From the NCBI GenBank assembly GCA_018816815.1, contig JAHIVD010000063.1, forward strand, positions 1-14,818: a stretch of 14,818 nucleotides of DNA. Direction: 5' to 3'. A program made the position numbers and the translations under genes. The notes beneath the pieces are model-generated. The model saw only the letters and a program-made list of their open reading frames with translations, was not told the DNA's origin and did no database searches. The stretch comes from Patescibacteria group bacterium (GTDB lineage: Bacteria; Patescibacteriota; Microgenomatia; Daviesbacterales; UBA10151). This document shows, piece after piece, positions 1-6,792 of this stretch (its first letter is position 1; each line of letters opens with the position of its first letter).

Positions 1-420
1 AATGTCTTCAGCAAGCGCCAAAAACGGCTTCACCCGAAGCCCGGTCCTTTTTTCAACAAATTGAGTAATCTGAATATCTAAAGGATCTGCCATTGCTACC
101 CATAATTCTTCCTTCTTTTTTTCAAATGGAATTATTTGATAGCGGCGGGCTGCAATTTCAGGTACTAAATTTAAAACATCTGCCGCAATTGCCCGGCCAG
201 CCAGATAAATATATGGAACATTTAAAATCTGTGCTTTAGCCTGAGCTATTTTATCATTCGGCACCAAACTCCGTTGGATTAAGATTTTTTCTACCGGGTC
301 ACCGGAATTAATGCTTTCCAGTTTTACTGCAGAAACCTGATCTGAGGTTATCAACCCTTCTTTAAAAAGAATTTCCTCCAGCGTAGAGCCGAAAGGTTTT
401 TGGACAAGATTACTGGGCAT
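1..420 (-). CDS. Type IV pilus / type II secretion assembly ATPase (PilB/GspE-like), N-terminal part
   Basis: The frame opens with ATG at 420 (read on the minus strand) and stays open for 140 codons to the left edge, so the gene is 5'-complete and 3'-truncated. It begins MPSNLVQKPFGSTLEEILFK. The rest has the pattern of the MshEN / GspE N-terminal domain: a helical LxxxGLI(T)xxQ segment (KEGLITSDQ), a second helical unit ending in VPYIYL, then PEIAARRYQIIPFEKKKEELWVAMADP followed by the LDIQ... segment. In the family this domain precedes the hexameric ATPase that powers pilus extension at the inner membrane, and in some members it binds c-di-GMP. The ATPase domain with its Walker motifs lies outside the window, so PilB and GspE cannot be told apart. 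The start is 25 bases from the divergent holB-like gene and 6 bases after a CATAAT box, which suggests a leaderless mRNA. Confidence 0.82.
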   Translation of the reverse strand, partial: MPSNLVQKPFGSTLEEILFKEGLITSDQVSAVKLESINSGDPVEKILIQRSLVPNDKIAQAKAQILNVPYIYLAGRAIAADVLNLVPEIAARRYQIIPFEKKKEELWVAMADPLDIQITQFVEKRTGLRVKPFLALAEDI

Positions 421-445
421 ATATTCATTATGTTAAAATCTTTGC
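421..445. promoter_or_regulatory. Overlapping divergent promoters, both with -10 boxes placed for leaderless mRNA
   Basis: The 25 bases between two divergent start codons hold a -10-like box for each strand. On the plus strand TGTTAAAAT (TAAAAT at 434-439, with an extended-minus-10 TG at 431-432) ends 6 bases before the ATG at 446. On the minus strand CATAAT (432 down to 427) ends 6 bases before the ATG at 420. A start 7 bases after each box would fall on the A of the start codon. No Shine-Dalgarno sequence is visible for either gene. The -35 regions would lie inside the opposite gene. The boxes are seen in the sequence; leaderless initiation is inferred from spacing. Confidence 0.55.
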
Positions 446-1099
446 ATGATTGCAAGGCTTTTAATTTCACGGTCCCACTTCGTACTCACAAATTTTATTA
501 AACAGGACTTAAAAAAACATAATCTTAAAAAAAACCATCCTGATCTTTTATATCTTAAGAAAGATACAAAATTAGGCATCAATGAAGCTAAAAAGATAAA
601 AGAATTTTTCTCTTTAAAACCATATTCTGCTAAAAGAAAAATGGTTGTTCTGGAAGATGCATCAATTTTGACTCACGAAGCACAAAATGCCCTGCTCAAA
701 ACCATTGAGGAACTACCAAAGGAAGCAATCTTAACTTTGGGGACCAGTTCTGATGCCGCTCTTTTACCAACAATTCTATCAAGATGCAAAATCGTAAATC
801 TTGAAACTCAAAATGAAGACACTTTAAAACATCATGATAAATACACCAAAGATTTTGAAAAATTAATAAGCTCTTCTATTGAAGAGCGTTTTGAGTATAT
901 TGCAAAACTCAAGGATAGAAAAGAATTTTTACTTCACTTAGTTTACTATTTCCAAAAACAACTTCTCGATTCAAAGTCCCGCCAAACACTTAAAGATTTC
1001 CTGAAAGAATTACTACGTGCTGAGAAATGGGCTAAACAGAACGTCAATATCAGGGCTATTTTAGAATATTTAATGCTGAAAATGCCAAGCAGGGAATAG
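446..1099 (+). CDS. holB: DNA polymerase III delta-prime-like clamp-loader subunit, minimal form
   Basis: A 217-residue protein with the core pattern of HolB/DnaX-type clamp-loader subunits: HPDLLYL at 31-37, a degenerate Walker B-like VVLEDA at 67-72, the conserved HEAQNALLKTIEELP stretch at 77-91, and the SRC motif at 112-114, which supplies the arginine finger to the neighbouring ATPase in the clamp loader. The complex loads the sliding clamp on primed DNA. The protein is much shorter than the usual 300-plus residues. The N-terminus lacks a Walker A P-loop and the four-cysteine zinc module, so it cannot bind ATP in the usual way; this suits delta-prime, often a non-ATPase stator. The tail (about 125-217) is helical and poorly conserved. 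The ATG at 446 directly follows a -10-like box. It is transcribed away from the pilus ATPase gene and is followed by a 197-base gap. Confidence 0.8.
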   Translation: MIARLLISRSHFVLTNFIKQDLKKHNLKKNHPDLLYLKKDTKLGINEAKKIKEFFSLKPYSAKRKMVVLEDASILTHEAQNALLKTIEELPKEAILTLGTSSDAALLPTILSRCKIVNLETQNEDTLKHHDKYTKDFEKLISSSIEERFEYIAKLKDRKEFLLHLVYYFQKQLLDSKSRQTLKDFLKELLRAEKWAKQNVNIRAILEYLMLKMPSRE

Positions 1100-1275
1100 G
1101 ACAAGAAAGATAATACTTCTGCCAAATTAAGGTAAACACTCTGCGCTTAATTGATAGCTTAATCGTTAGTTGGAAATTATAAAATAGGGCTTTTAAAAAA
1201 CGTTAATCCGGATTTTAGTCTTTATTTTAGTCGTAGTCTTTATTAAAAGCTAGACTTGTGTTAAACTTATAACTT
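1100..1275. other. Intergenic region upstream of gyrB with short direct repeats
   Basis: No gene is visible in the gap between holB and gyrB. It is AT-rich and holds a repeated 11-mer TAGTCTTTATT (1216-1226 and 1234-1244, 18 bases apart) and a repeated GCTTAAT near 1144-1160. TATAAA at 1178-1183 and TAAACT at 1262-1267 are -10 candidates for gyrB. No clear -35, no DnaA box and no strong terminator for holB was found, apart from the hairpin directly before gyrB. Confidence 0.4.
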
Positions 1276-1294
1276 AGCCTCAAAGAGGCTTTTT
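1276..1294 (+). terminator. Terminator-like hairpin directly before gyrB, overlapping its ribosome binding site
   Basis: AGCCTC (1276-1281), loop AAA, GAGGCT (1285-1290), then TTTT, ending 2 bases before the gyrB ATG. The shape is that of a small intrinsic terminator. The only Shine-Dalgarno candidate, GAGG at 1285-1288 with an 8-base spacer to the ATG, lies in the 3' arm, so the closed stem would hide it. It could end read-through from holB, control gyrB translation, or both. The role is inferred; the six-base-pair stem is seen. Confidence 0.5.
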
Positions 1295-1296
1295 GA

Positions 1297-4200
1297 ATGG
1301 CTAAAGATTCCAACAAATATTCCGCAGAACAAATACAGGTTTTAGAAGGGCTGGAACCGGTCCGGAAAAGACCGGGGATGTATATTGGCTCAACTGACCT
1401 AAGAGGTCTTCATCATCTTATTAAAGAGGTTGTTGATAACTCTATTGATGAAGCCTTAGCAGGCTATGCAAAAAATATTTGGGTTGTTTTACATGAAGAA
1501 AATTATGTTACGGTTGCTGATGACGGTAGGGGAATCCCGGTTGAAATTCATCCTAAAGTCGGAGTATCTGCGCTTGAGGTTATCATGACCACTCTTCACG
1601 CAGGTGGTAAATTCGGTGACAGCGGTTACAAAGTATCTACTGGACTGCACGGTATCGGGGTTTCTGCTGTCAATGCCTTATCAGATTATTTAAGGGCAGA
1701 GGTCAGGCGCAGCAACAAAGAACACTTTCAGGAATATTCACAAGGCAAAGCCAAAAACAAAGTTGCTCCGATTGGCAAAAATACTAATCTGCCATTTAAA
1801 ACAAATTTTGTTTGGCAAGTAAAAAACGGCACTAAAATAACTTTTTTAGCTGACAAGACAATCTTCTCCACCATTACTCCTGATTTTGACAAATTAGAAA
1901 AACAGCTTAAACAAGTAGCATATTTGGTAGCTGGAATCTTTTTTCATCTTTATGATGAAAGAACCGGACAGGAACGCCACTTTTATTTCCAATCTGGTTT
2001 GGCAACTTTAATTAAGCATCTAAACAAAAACAAAGCCTTAGTTCACGCTGAACCGATTTTGATCCACAAAACTGAGAAAGAAGTAGATGTTGAAGTTGCG
2101 ATCCAATATAACAACAGTTTTAGCGAAAATGTGGAAAGTTTTGCAAATGTTGTGCCCACTACAGAAGGTGGTTCTCACTTAACAGGTTTCCGTACCGCCC
2201 TAACCCGGGCCATCAATGACTATGCCCGTAGGATTGAGTTTTTAAAAGAAAAGGATGAGAACTTAACCGGAGATGATGTCAAAGAAGGTTTAACAGCTGT
2301 TATTTCCATTAAAATGGATTCTAATATAATCCAATTTGAATCACAAACCAAAGAAAAACTAGGTAACGCAGAAGTGCAACCGATTGTAAGTCAAGTAGTC
2401 AAAAATGGCCTGGATATGTTTTTTGAAGAAAATCCTCAGGATGCTAGAAAAATCATGGAAAAAGTCCTGCTTGCTGCCAGGGCCAGAGCTGCTGCCAGGG
2501 CTGCCAAGGATGCAGTAATTAGAAAAGGCGCTTTGGAAGGAATGACTTTACCTGGAAAATTGGCTGATTGTCAAAACAGAGATGCATCACAATCAGAATT
2601 ATATATAGTGGAGGGGGATTCCGCTGGAGGATGCTGGGCTGGTGAAACAAAAATTGCACTTGCAGATGGTAGAGATTTGTCGTTTACACAGCTGATCAAG
2701 GAAGATAAACAAGGCAAAAAAAACTTCTGTTACACAATGTTGGATAACGGACATATTGGTATCAAACCTATTCTAAATCCTAGATTAACAAAAAAGGACG
2801 CTAGAGTTATAAAGATTGTTTTGGATACAGGGAAAGTTTTAACATGTACACCCGATCACCTATTTAGATTAGTAGACGGAACTTATATTGAAGCTAGGAA
2901 ACTAACTCCTAAGCACAACCTAGCTCCTCTATATAAAAAAATTACTGATCGGAAAAATAAAACACCCCTAAAAGGATACGAGCTTGTATTTGACCCCAAA
3001 TCTAAAAAATGGATCTATACTCATGTATTATCAGATATTTATAATTTACAACAAAATATATACAGGGCTGCCAATGGAATCTACAGACACCATAAAGATT
3101 TTAATAAAAGGAATAATAACCCTACCAATATAGTACGTCTTCCCAAAGAAGAACATCCAATGCTTCATCATACTAATATCGAAAAAACCTTGAAACGAAA
3201 TGGTGTCCAAAAAAGAGCAATAGAGACCAGAAGAACCCCTGAAAATAGAGAAAAAGCAAGAATTAAGTCACTGCAAAAACGTGAGTTGTTTAGAAAAAAC
3301 GCTAAAGTTCAATGGAAAAATCCTAAATATAAACAATACATGCTTAACGCTTATTTAAACTATTACCATTCTAACCCAGAATACCAAAAATCCCTTAAAG
3401 AAAGACTAAATAAAGAACAGGTAAAATTTTGGTCAAATAAAGAAAATCGCAAAAAACAATCGGAGAGGGTTAGTAATTTTTTCAAAACTCATCCAGAAAG
3501 AAAAGAAATCTTATCCAAACTAGCTAAAGAAAAATGGAATAACAAGTCTTTACTCAAATTGAGAAGCAAAAAAACAAAAGAACAATGGACCCCAGAATTT
3601 AGAATTAGACGCAAGGAATCATACAATAGAACATTTCTCCGAAAAACATTAAAGATATTAAAAGAAATTCAAGAAAAAGAAGGAGAAATCCATATTGATC
3701 ATTATAATCAAATCCGTCAACAAACTTGTGATAAAAGTCTAATCAAACTTGAAACTGTCGCTAATAGATTTTTTGAGGGGGATTACAAAAGATTGGAACA
3801 AGCTGTTTACAATTTTAATCACAAAATTAAGCAAATTGTAAAACTTAAGAAAAAAATAGCTGTTTATGATCTTGAGGTAGAAAATACTCATAACTTTGCC
3901 CTTGCTGCTGGTATCTTTGTCCATAATAGTGCCAAGCAAGGAAGAGACAGAAAATTCCAAGCTATTTTACCCTTAAGGGGTAAAATCCTTAACACAGAAA
4001 GAGCCAGACTGGATAAAGTTTTGGAGTTTGAAGAAATTAAAGCTTTGGTAATTGCTTTGGGAACAGGAATTGGAGACACGGTTGATTACAGCAAAACCAG
4101 ATATCACCGGATTATTATCATGACAGATGCAGACGTTGACGGAGAACACATCAGAACTTTGCTTCTGACATTTTTCTTTAGATATCTGCCTGAAATCATC

Positions 4201-4554
4201 TATAAAGGCTATGTATATATTGCCCAACCTCCGCTTTTCAAAATTCAAAAGGGCAAACAAATTCATTACGCATATTCTGATACAGAAAAAGATCAAATTA
4301 TTAAACAGTTAGCAACTAAAACAGGTCAAAAGGCTGATGGCTATATTCTTCAAAGATATAAAGGTTTGGGAGAAATGAACCCGGACCAGCTTTGGGAAAC
4401 TACCATGAATCCGGAAAACAGGGTTTTAAAACAAGTAACTGTTGAAGATATTTCTGCAGCTGATGAAGTATTTACCATGCTTATGGGCAATGAAGTCCCT
4501 CCACGCAAACGCTTCATCCAAACACATGCCAAGCTAGCTACACTTGATATATAA
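1297..4554 (+). CDS. gyrB: DNA gyrase subunit B precursor containing an HNH intein
   Basis: A 1085-residue precursor: 653 residues of GyrB plus a 432-residue intein at 446-877. GyrB supplies the ATPase and part of the cleavage centre of gyrase, which introduces negative supercoils. The GHKL ATPase is intact: E44 in KEVVDNSIDEA (general base), N48, D75 in DDGRGIP, and GLHGIGVSAVNALS. The Toprim domain has EGDSAGG (E439) before the intein and TDADVDG (D944, D946, D948) after it; the tail holds YKGLGEMNPDQLW. Pairing with a GyrA that carries a GyrA-box favours gyrase over topoisomerase IV. The precursor cannot be catalytic until splicing rejoins EGDSAGG to SAKQGRD. The ATG at 1297 follows GAGG by 8 bases, inside a hairpin. 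murC begins 35 bases downstream. Confidence 0.96.
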   Translation: MAKDSNKYSAEQIQVLEGLEPVRKRPGMYIGSTDLRGLHHLIKEVVDNSIDEALAGYAKNIWVVLHEENYVTVADDGRGIPVEIHPKVGVSALEVIMTTLHAGGKFGDSGYKVSTGLHGIGVSAVNALSDYLRAEVRRSNKEHFQEYSQGKAKNKVAPIGKNTNLPFKTNFVWQVKNGTKITFLADKTIFSTITPDFDKLEKQLKQVAYLVAGIFFHLYDERTGQERHFYFQSGLATLIKHLNKNKALVHAEPILIHKTEKEVDVEVAIQYNNSFSENVESFANVVPTTEGGSHLTGFRTALTRAINDYARRIEFLKEKDENLTGDDVKEGLTAVISIKMDSNIIQFESQTKEKLGNAEVQPIVSQVVKNGLDMFFEENPQDARKIMEKVLLAARARAAARAAKDAVIRKGALEGMTLPGKLADCQNRDASQSELYIVEGDSAGGCWAGETKIALADGRDLSFTQLIKEDKQGKKNFCYTMLDNGHIGIKPILNPRLTKKDARVIKIVLDTGKVLTCTPDHLFRLVDGTYIEARKLTPKHNLAPLYKKITDRKNKTPLKGYELVFDPKSKKWIYTHVLSDIYNLQQNIYRAANGIYRHHKDFNKRNNNPTNIVRLPKEEHPMLHHTNIEKTLKRNGVQKRAIETRRTPENREKARIKSLQKRELFRKNAKVQWKNPKYKQYMLNAYLNYYHSNPEYQKSLKERLNKEQVKFWSNKENRKKQSERVSNFFKTHPERKEILSKLAKEKWNNKSLLKLRSKKTKEQWTPEFRIRRKESYNRTFLRKTLKILKEIQEKEGEIHIDHYNQIRQQTCDKSLIKLETVANRFFEGDYKRLEQAVYNFNHKIKQIVKLKKKIAVYDLEVENTHNFALAAGIFVHNSAKQGRDRKFQAILPLRGKILNTERARLDKVLEFEEIKALVIALGTGIGDTVDYSKTRYHRIIIMTDADVDGEHIRTLLLTFFFRYLPEIIYKGYVYIAQPPLFKIQKGKQIHYAYSDTEKDQIIKQLATKTGQKADGYILQRYKGLGEMNPDQLWETTMNPENRVLKQVTVEDISAADEVFTMLMGNEVPPRKRFIQTHAKLATLDI
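2632..3927 (+). mobile_element. GyrB intein with HNH homing endonuclease (432 residues)
   Basis: It is inserted in the Toprim motif (EGDSAGG|C ... HN|SAKQGRD). Splicing residues are complete: C446 as N-terminal nucleophile (CWAGETKI), block B TPDH (T518-H521), block F VYDLEVENTHNFA (D858, H865), terminal HN (H876, N877) and Ser as +1 nucleophile. The N-terminal block, including KQGKKNFCYT, closely resembles the Synechocystis GyrB intein as I recall it, at the same insertion site. Between the splicing halves (about 549-853) sits an HNH endonuclease: H598/H599, DFNKRNNNPTN (N607, N611) and H620. It is followed by basic repeats and a helical linker. The motifs predict both splicing and homing to be functional; neither is shown. 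The insert looks visibly more A- and Lys-rich than the extein, as expected of a mobile segment. Confidence 0.95.
3226..3621 (+). repeat. Array of degenerate 17-22-residue repeats in the GyrB intein endonuclease
   Basis: Residues about 644-775 of the precursor repeat a unit of the form (W/F/Y)-x-x-(N/P)-x-x-(K/R)... followed by a basic helix. Anchors are W673, Y690, W712, F729, W747 and W764, with steps of 17, 22, 17, 18 and 17 residues; an earlier unit starts near TPEN at 647-650. Examples are WKNPKYKQ, YHSNPEYQK, WSNKENRKK, FKTHPERKE, WNNKSLLK and WTPEFRIRR. Many HNH homing enzymes carry small repeated helical DNA-binding modules (NUMOD-type) after the nuclease core. A DNA-reading role is inferred from position and charge; I cannot assign a named family. 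Confidence 0.65.
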
Positions 4555-4566
4555 CTTGATATATAA
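4543..4566 (+). repeat. Perfect 12-base tandem duplication across the gyrB stop codon
   Basis: CTTGATATATAA occurs at 4543-4554 and again directly at 4555-4566. The first copy encodes the last residues LDI and the stop of gyrB; the second lies in the gyrB-murC gap and supplies AT-rich sequence leading into the murC promoter region, including a TATAAT at 4562-4567. Confidence 0.85.
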
Positions 4567-4570
4567 TAAG

Positions 4571-4589
4571 TATAATTAAGCATGTTTTA
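4571..4589 (+). promoter_or_regulatory. Candidate murC promoter, -10 box and very short leader
   Basis: A consensus TATAAT at 4571-4576 ends 13 bases before the murC ATG at 4590, giving a predicted start near 4583 and a leader of about 7 bases. No Shine-Dalgarno sequence is present. TTGATA sequences in the upstream duplication are wrongly spaced (9 and 21 bases) to act as its -35. An ATG at 4582 is out of frame with murC. Confidence 0.5.
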
Positions 4590-5987
4590 ATGAAGCATAT
4601 ACATTTTTTGGGAATAGGGGGGAGCGGAACATCAGCAGCTGCTGCTATAGCCCAGGCACAAGGTTTTACAGTAACCGGCTGCGATCTTAAACCACATAAT
4701 GAATTTACCCGGACGTTTAAAGATTCACAACTTTTTACAGGACACAACCCTCAGCATTTAGTCTCCCAATCATCAAACAGGAATACTGATTCTGATTCAA
4801 AAAAGGTAGATATTCTGGCAGTAACTCCGGCTATTTTTTCTCTGGATCCTAATAATAGCGAATTGCTAGAAGCAAAGAAACAAGGAATCGAAATCATGAT
4901 TTGGCAGCAATTTTTAGGAAAGTATTTAGTTAAAGATAAATTCGTGATTACTGTTTGCGGTACTCATGGCAAAACCACTACTACTGCCATGATTGCAAAG
5001 ATTCTGGAAGACGCAAAGCTTGATCCGACTGTTGAACTTGGAGCAATAACACCTTGGGGGGGGACGAATTACAAAATCGGGAATGGAAAATACTTTGTTG
5101 TTGAGGCAGATGAGTTTAATGATAATTTTTTACATCTTAAACCTGATATCAATGTTATAACCAATATTGAGATGGATCATCCGGAATATTTTGAAAACCT
5201 TGAGGCAGTTAAAGATAGTTTCAAGAAATTTTTACTGCAGACAAAAAGAGTAATTCTGGCAAACCTGTCTGATTCAAATGTAGCTGATATTTTGAAAGTT
5301 ATTATGAAAACAGATATCTGCAAACATCATAAAGTTAAACATGATCATAAAGTTAAAGTAAAATATTTAGATTATTCTAAACATAAATTAAATTTTTCGC
5401 TTAAAATTCCCGGGACATTTAATAAATTAAACGCTCAAGCTGCTCTGCAAGTTGGACTTATTCTAGGAATTAAACCAGAAACCATACAAAAAAGTCTGCA
5501 AAATTATCAGGGAGTAGGGAAGAGGTTTGAATATATTGGAGACTGCAGAGGCGCCAAAGTTTATTCTGATTTTGGTCATCATCCCACAGAAATCGCTAAA
5601 ACCATGGAAGCAGCAAGGGAAAAATTTCCAAATCAGACAATACTGCTAATTTACCAACCACATATGTTTGCCCGGACAAAAGCACTCTTTTCCGATTTTG
5701 TAAGAGTTTTCCAAAATTTACCTGTTGATAAAGTTTTTATAATGGATATTTATCCTTCCAGAGAAGTTGATACGGGTTTAGTCACTAGTCAGCAATTGAT
5801 AGAGGCTATTCAAAAGGAAGTAGAATCTAAATTGCGTAGTGGCGAAAAAACAATCCCACCAGTTAAGTACGTAGGAAACAAGGATCAAGTTTTAGAAAAA
5901 ATTAAACCGGAAATCAAAAAAGGGGATATCGTCTTTTTTATGAGCGCAGGGGATACTGATGAACTTGCTAAGAAGTTGGTAGGGTAA
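4590..5987 (+). CDS. murC: UDP-N-acetylmuramate--L-alanine ligase
   Basis: A 465-residue cytoplasmic Mur ligase. MurC joins L-Ala to UDP-MurNAc using ATP, the first peptide step of peptidoglycan synthesis. The N-terminal Rossmann part starts MKHIHFLGIGGSGTSAAA, the P-loop is GTHGKTTTT (G124-T132), the central metal/substrate segment is VEADEFNDNFLHL followed by TNIEMDH, and the C-terminal domain has SDFGHHPTEI and IYQPHMFAR, both typical of MurC. The related recycling ligase Mpl is less likely because of the HHPTE and QPH-R patterns and the pathway neighbours. The start at 4590 places the GIGGSGTS loop at the expected distance from the N-terminus. The final 20 bases overlap the end of murI on the opposite strand. 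A short duplicated His/Lys segment (HKVKHD/HKVKVK) lies near residues 247-258. Confidence 0.9.
   Translation: MKHIHFLGIGGSGTSAAAAIAQAQGFTVTGCDLKPHNEFTRTFKDSQLFTGHNPQHLVSQSSNRNTDSDSKKVDILAVTPAIFSLDPNNSELLEAKKQGIEIMIWQQFLGKYLVKDKFVITVCGTHGKTTTTAMIAKILEDAKLDPTVELGAITPWGGTNYKIGNGKYFVVEADEFNDNFLHLKPDINVITNIEMDHPEYFENLEAVKDSFKKFLLQTKRVILANLSDSNVADILKVIMKTDICKHHKVKHDHKVKVKYLDYSKHKLNFSLKIPGTFNKLNAQAALQVGLILGIKPETIQKSLQNYQGVGKRFEYIGDCRGAKVYSDFGHHPTEIAKTMEAAREKFPNQTILLIYQPHMFARTKALFSDFVRVFQNLPVDKVFIMDIYPSREVDTGLVTSQQLIEAIQKEVESKLRSGEKTIPPVKYVGNKDQVLEKIKPEIKKGDIVFFMSAGDTDELAKKLVG
5328..5363 (+). repeat. In-frame 18-base duplication inside murC
   Basis: TCATAAAGTTAAA occurs at 5327-5339 and 5345-5357, a period of 18 bases, giving adjacent HKVKHD and HKVKVK peptides. 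It lies after the central ATPase domain core and before SLKIPGTFNKLNAQAA, so it probably lengthens a surface loop. Confidence 0.7.
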
Positions 5988-6771
5988 CTTGTTTTAGATT
6001 GTCGTTTAAAATCTTGCCAAAAAACCTACTGGCTACTTTAAAAACCCTATCAGGCGCATCTGTTACATAAAATTCGTATTTTGCTTTTTTATCTGAAAGC
6101 AATTTGCGCTCTTCTAAACTTTCTTTCAATTTTTCAGCTGTTGGTTTTGCAGAGTCTATCAGGGTAACTTTCGCTCCCATTGTTTCCTGAATAACTTGAC
6201 TGAGCAGGGGATAATGTGTACAAGCTAAAATAAGTGTATCAATCTGGCTTTTTTTTAAATCCCTTAGATAATCTTTTGCTATTAATTCTGTAGCTTTATG
6301 AGCACCCAAACCTTCCTCAGCTATCGGCACAAAAAGCGGGCAGGCAGCACTGTCAACTTCTATTTTGGGGTTTATCTCATGAATTTTTCTCACATATGTG
6401 CCGCTTTTTATAGTTCCTTCTGTACCTATAATTCCGATCTTATTTGTCTTAGTAGTTTTAATTGCTAGCTCTATGGTTGGTTCAACTACTCCAAAAACAG
6501 GAACAGGGGAAACTTTCCTTATCTCATCAAGACAAGTGGCTGAAATAGTATTACAAGCTACCACCAAACATTTAACATTGCACTTTATTAAAAAATTAGT
6601 CAACTCTTTGGCAAATTTTGTAATCACTGCTTTACTCCGCGGCCCATATGGAACTCTTGCAGTATCACCTAAATAAATAATGCTCTCACTGGGCAATAGT
6701 TTCACTATCTGCCTTGCCACAGTTAATCCGCCGATACCTGAATCAAAAATTCCGATTGGACTAGTTTTCAT
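5968..6771 (-). CDS. murI: Glutamate racemase
   Basis: Interconverts L- and D-glutamate without cofactor, supplying the D-Glu that MurD adds. With the start at 6771 the protein is 267 residues, normal for the family, and begins MKTSPIGIFDSGIGGLTV, where the conserved D10-S11 sits in its usual place. Catalytic cysteines are C73 in VVACNT and C184 in LACTHYPLL; LGDTARVPYGPRS (34-46) is also characteristic. The frame is open further upstream to 6882, but those 37 residues would run through the start of the divergent gene and match nothing in MurI. The 6771 start is also directly preceded by a -10 box. The gene ends tail to tail with murC (20-base overlap) and starts 21 bases from the phosphatase-MurD gene that uses its product. 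Confidence 0.95.
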   Translation of the reverse strand: MKTSPIGIFDSGIGGLTVARQIVKLLPSESIIYLGDTARVPYGPRSKAVITKFAKELTNFLIKCNVKCLVVACNTISATCLDEIRKVSPVPVFGVVEPTIELAIKTTKTNKIGIIGTEGTIKSGTYVRKIHEINPKIEVDSAACPLFVPIAEEGLGAHKATELIAKDYLRDLKKSQIDTLILACTHYPLLSQVIQETMGAKVTLIDSAKPTAEKLKESLEERKLLSDKKAKYEFYVTDAPDRVFKVASRFFGKILNDNLKQVTLPTS

Positions 6772-6792
6772 TAGAAAAGTATAATACCATCT
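6772..6792. promoter_or_regulatory. Symmetrical bidirectional promoter between murI and the phosphatase-murD gene
   Basis: The 21-base gap contains AGTATAATACC, which reads as a -10 box on both strands. Plus strand: TATAAT (6780-6785) ends 7 bases before the ATG at 6793. Minus strand: TATACT (6783 down to 6778) ends 6 bases before the ATG at 6771; alternatively TGGTATTAT is an extended -10 shifted by three bases. Either way both messages would start at or within about 3 bases of their ATG. No Shine-Dalgarno sequence is visible. The boxes are seen; leaderless, coupled transcription is inferred. Confidence 0.65.

Noticed and set aside
2632..3927. Reading the GyrB insert as a group I intron or a disrupted gene
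   Set aside because: The frame is open throughout, with complete intein splicing residues at both ends and the extein motif intact across the junction.
3739..4583. Four overlapping antisense open frames opposite the 3' half of gyrB
   Set aside because: They are opposite a strongly conserved Toprim region and intein, overlap one another, and show no protein-like motifs.
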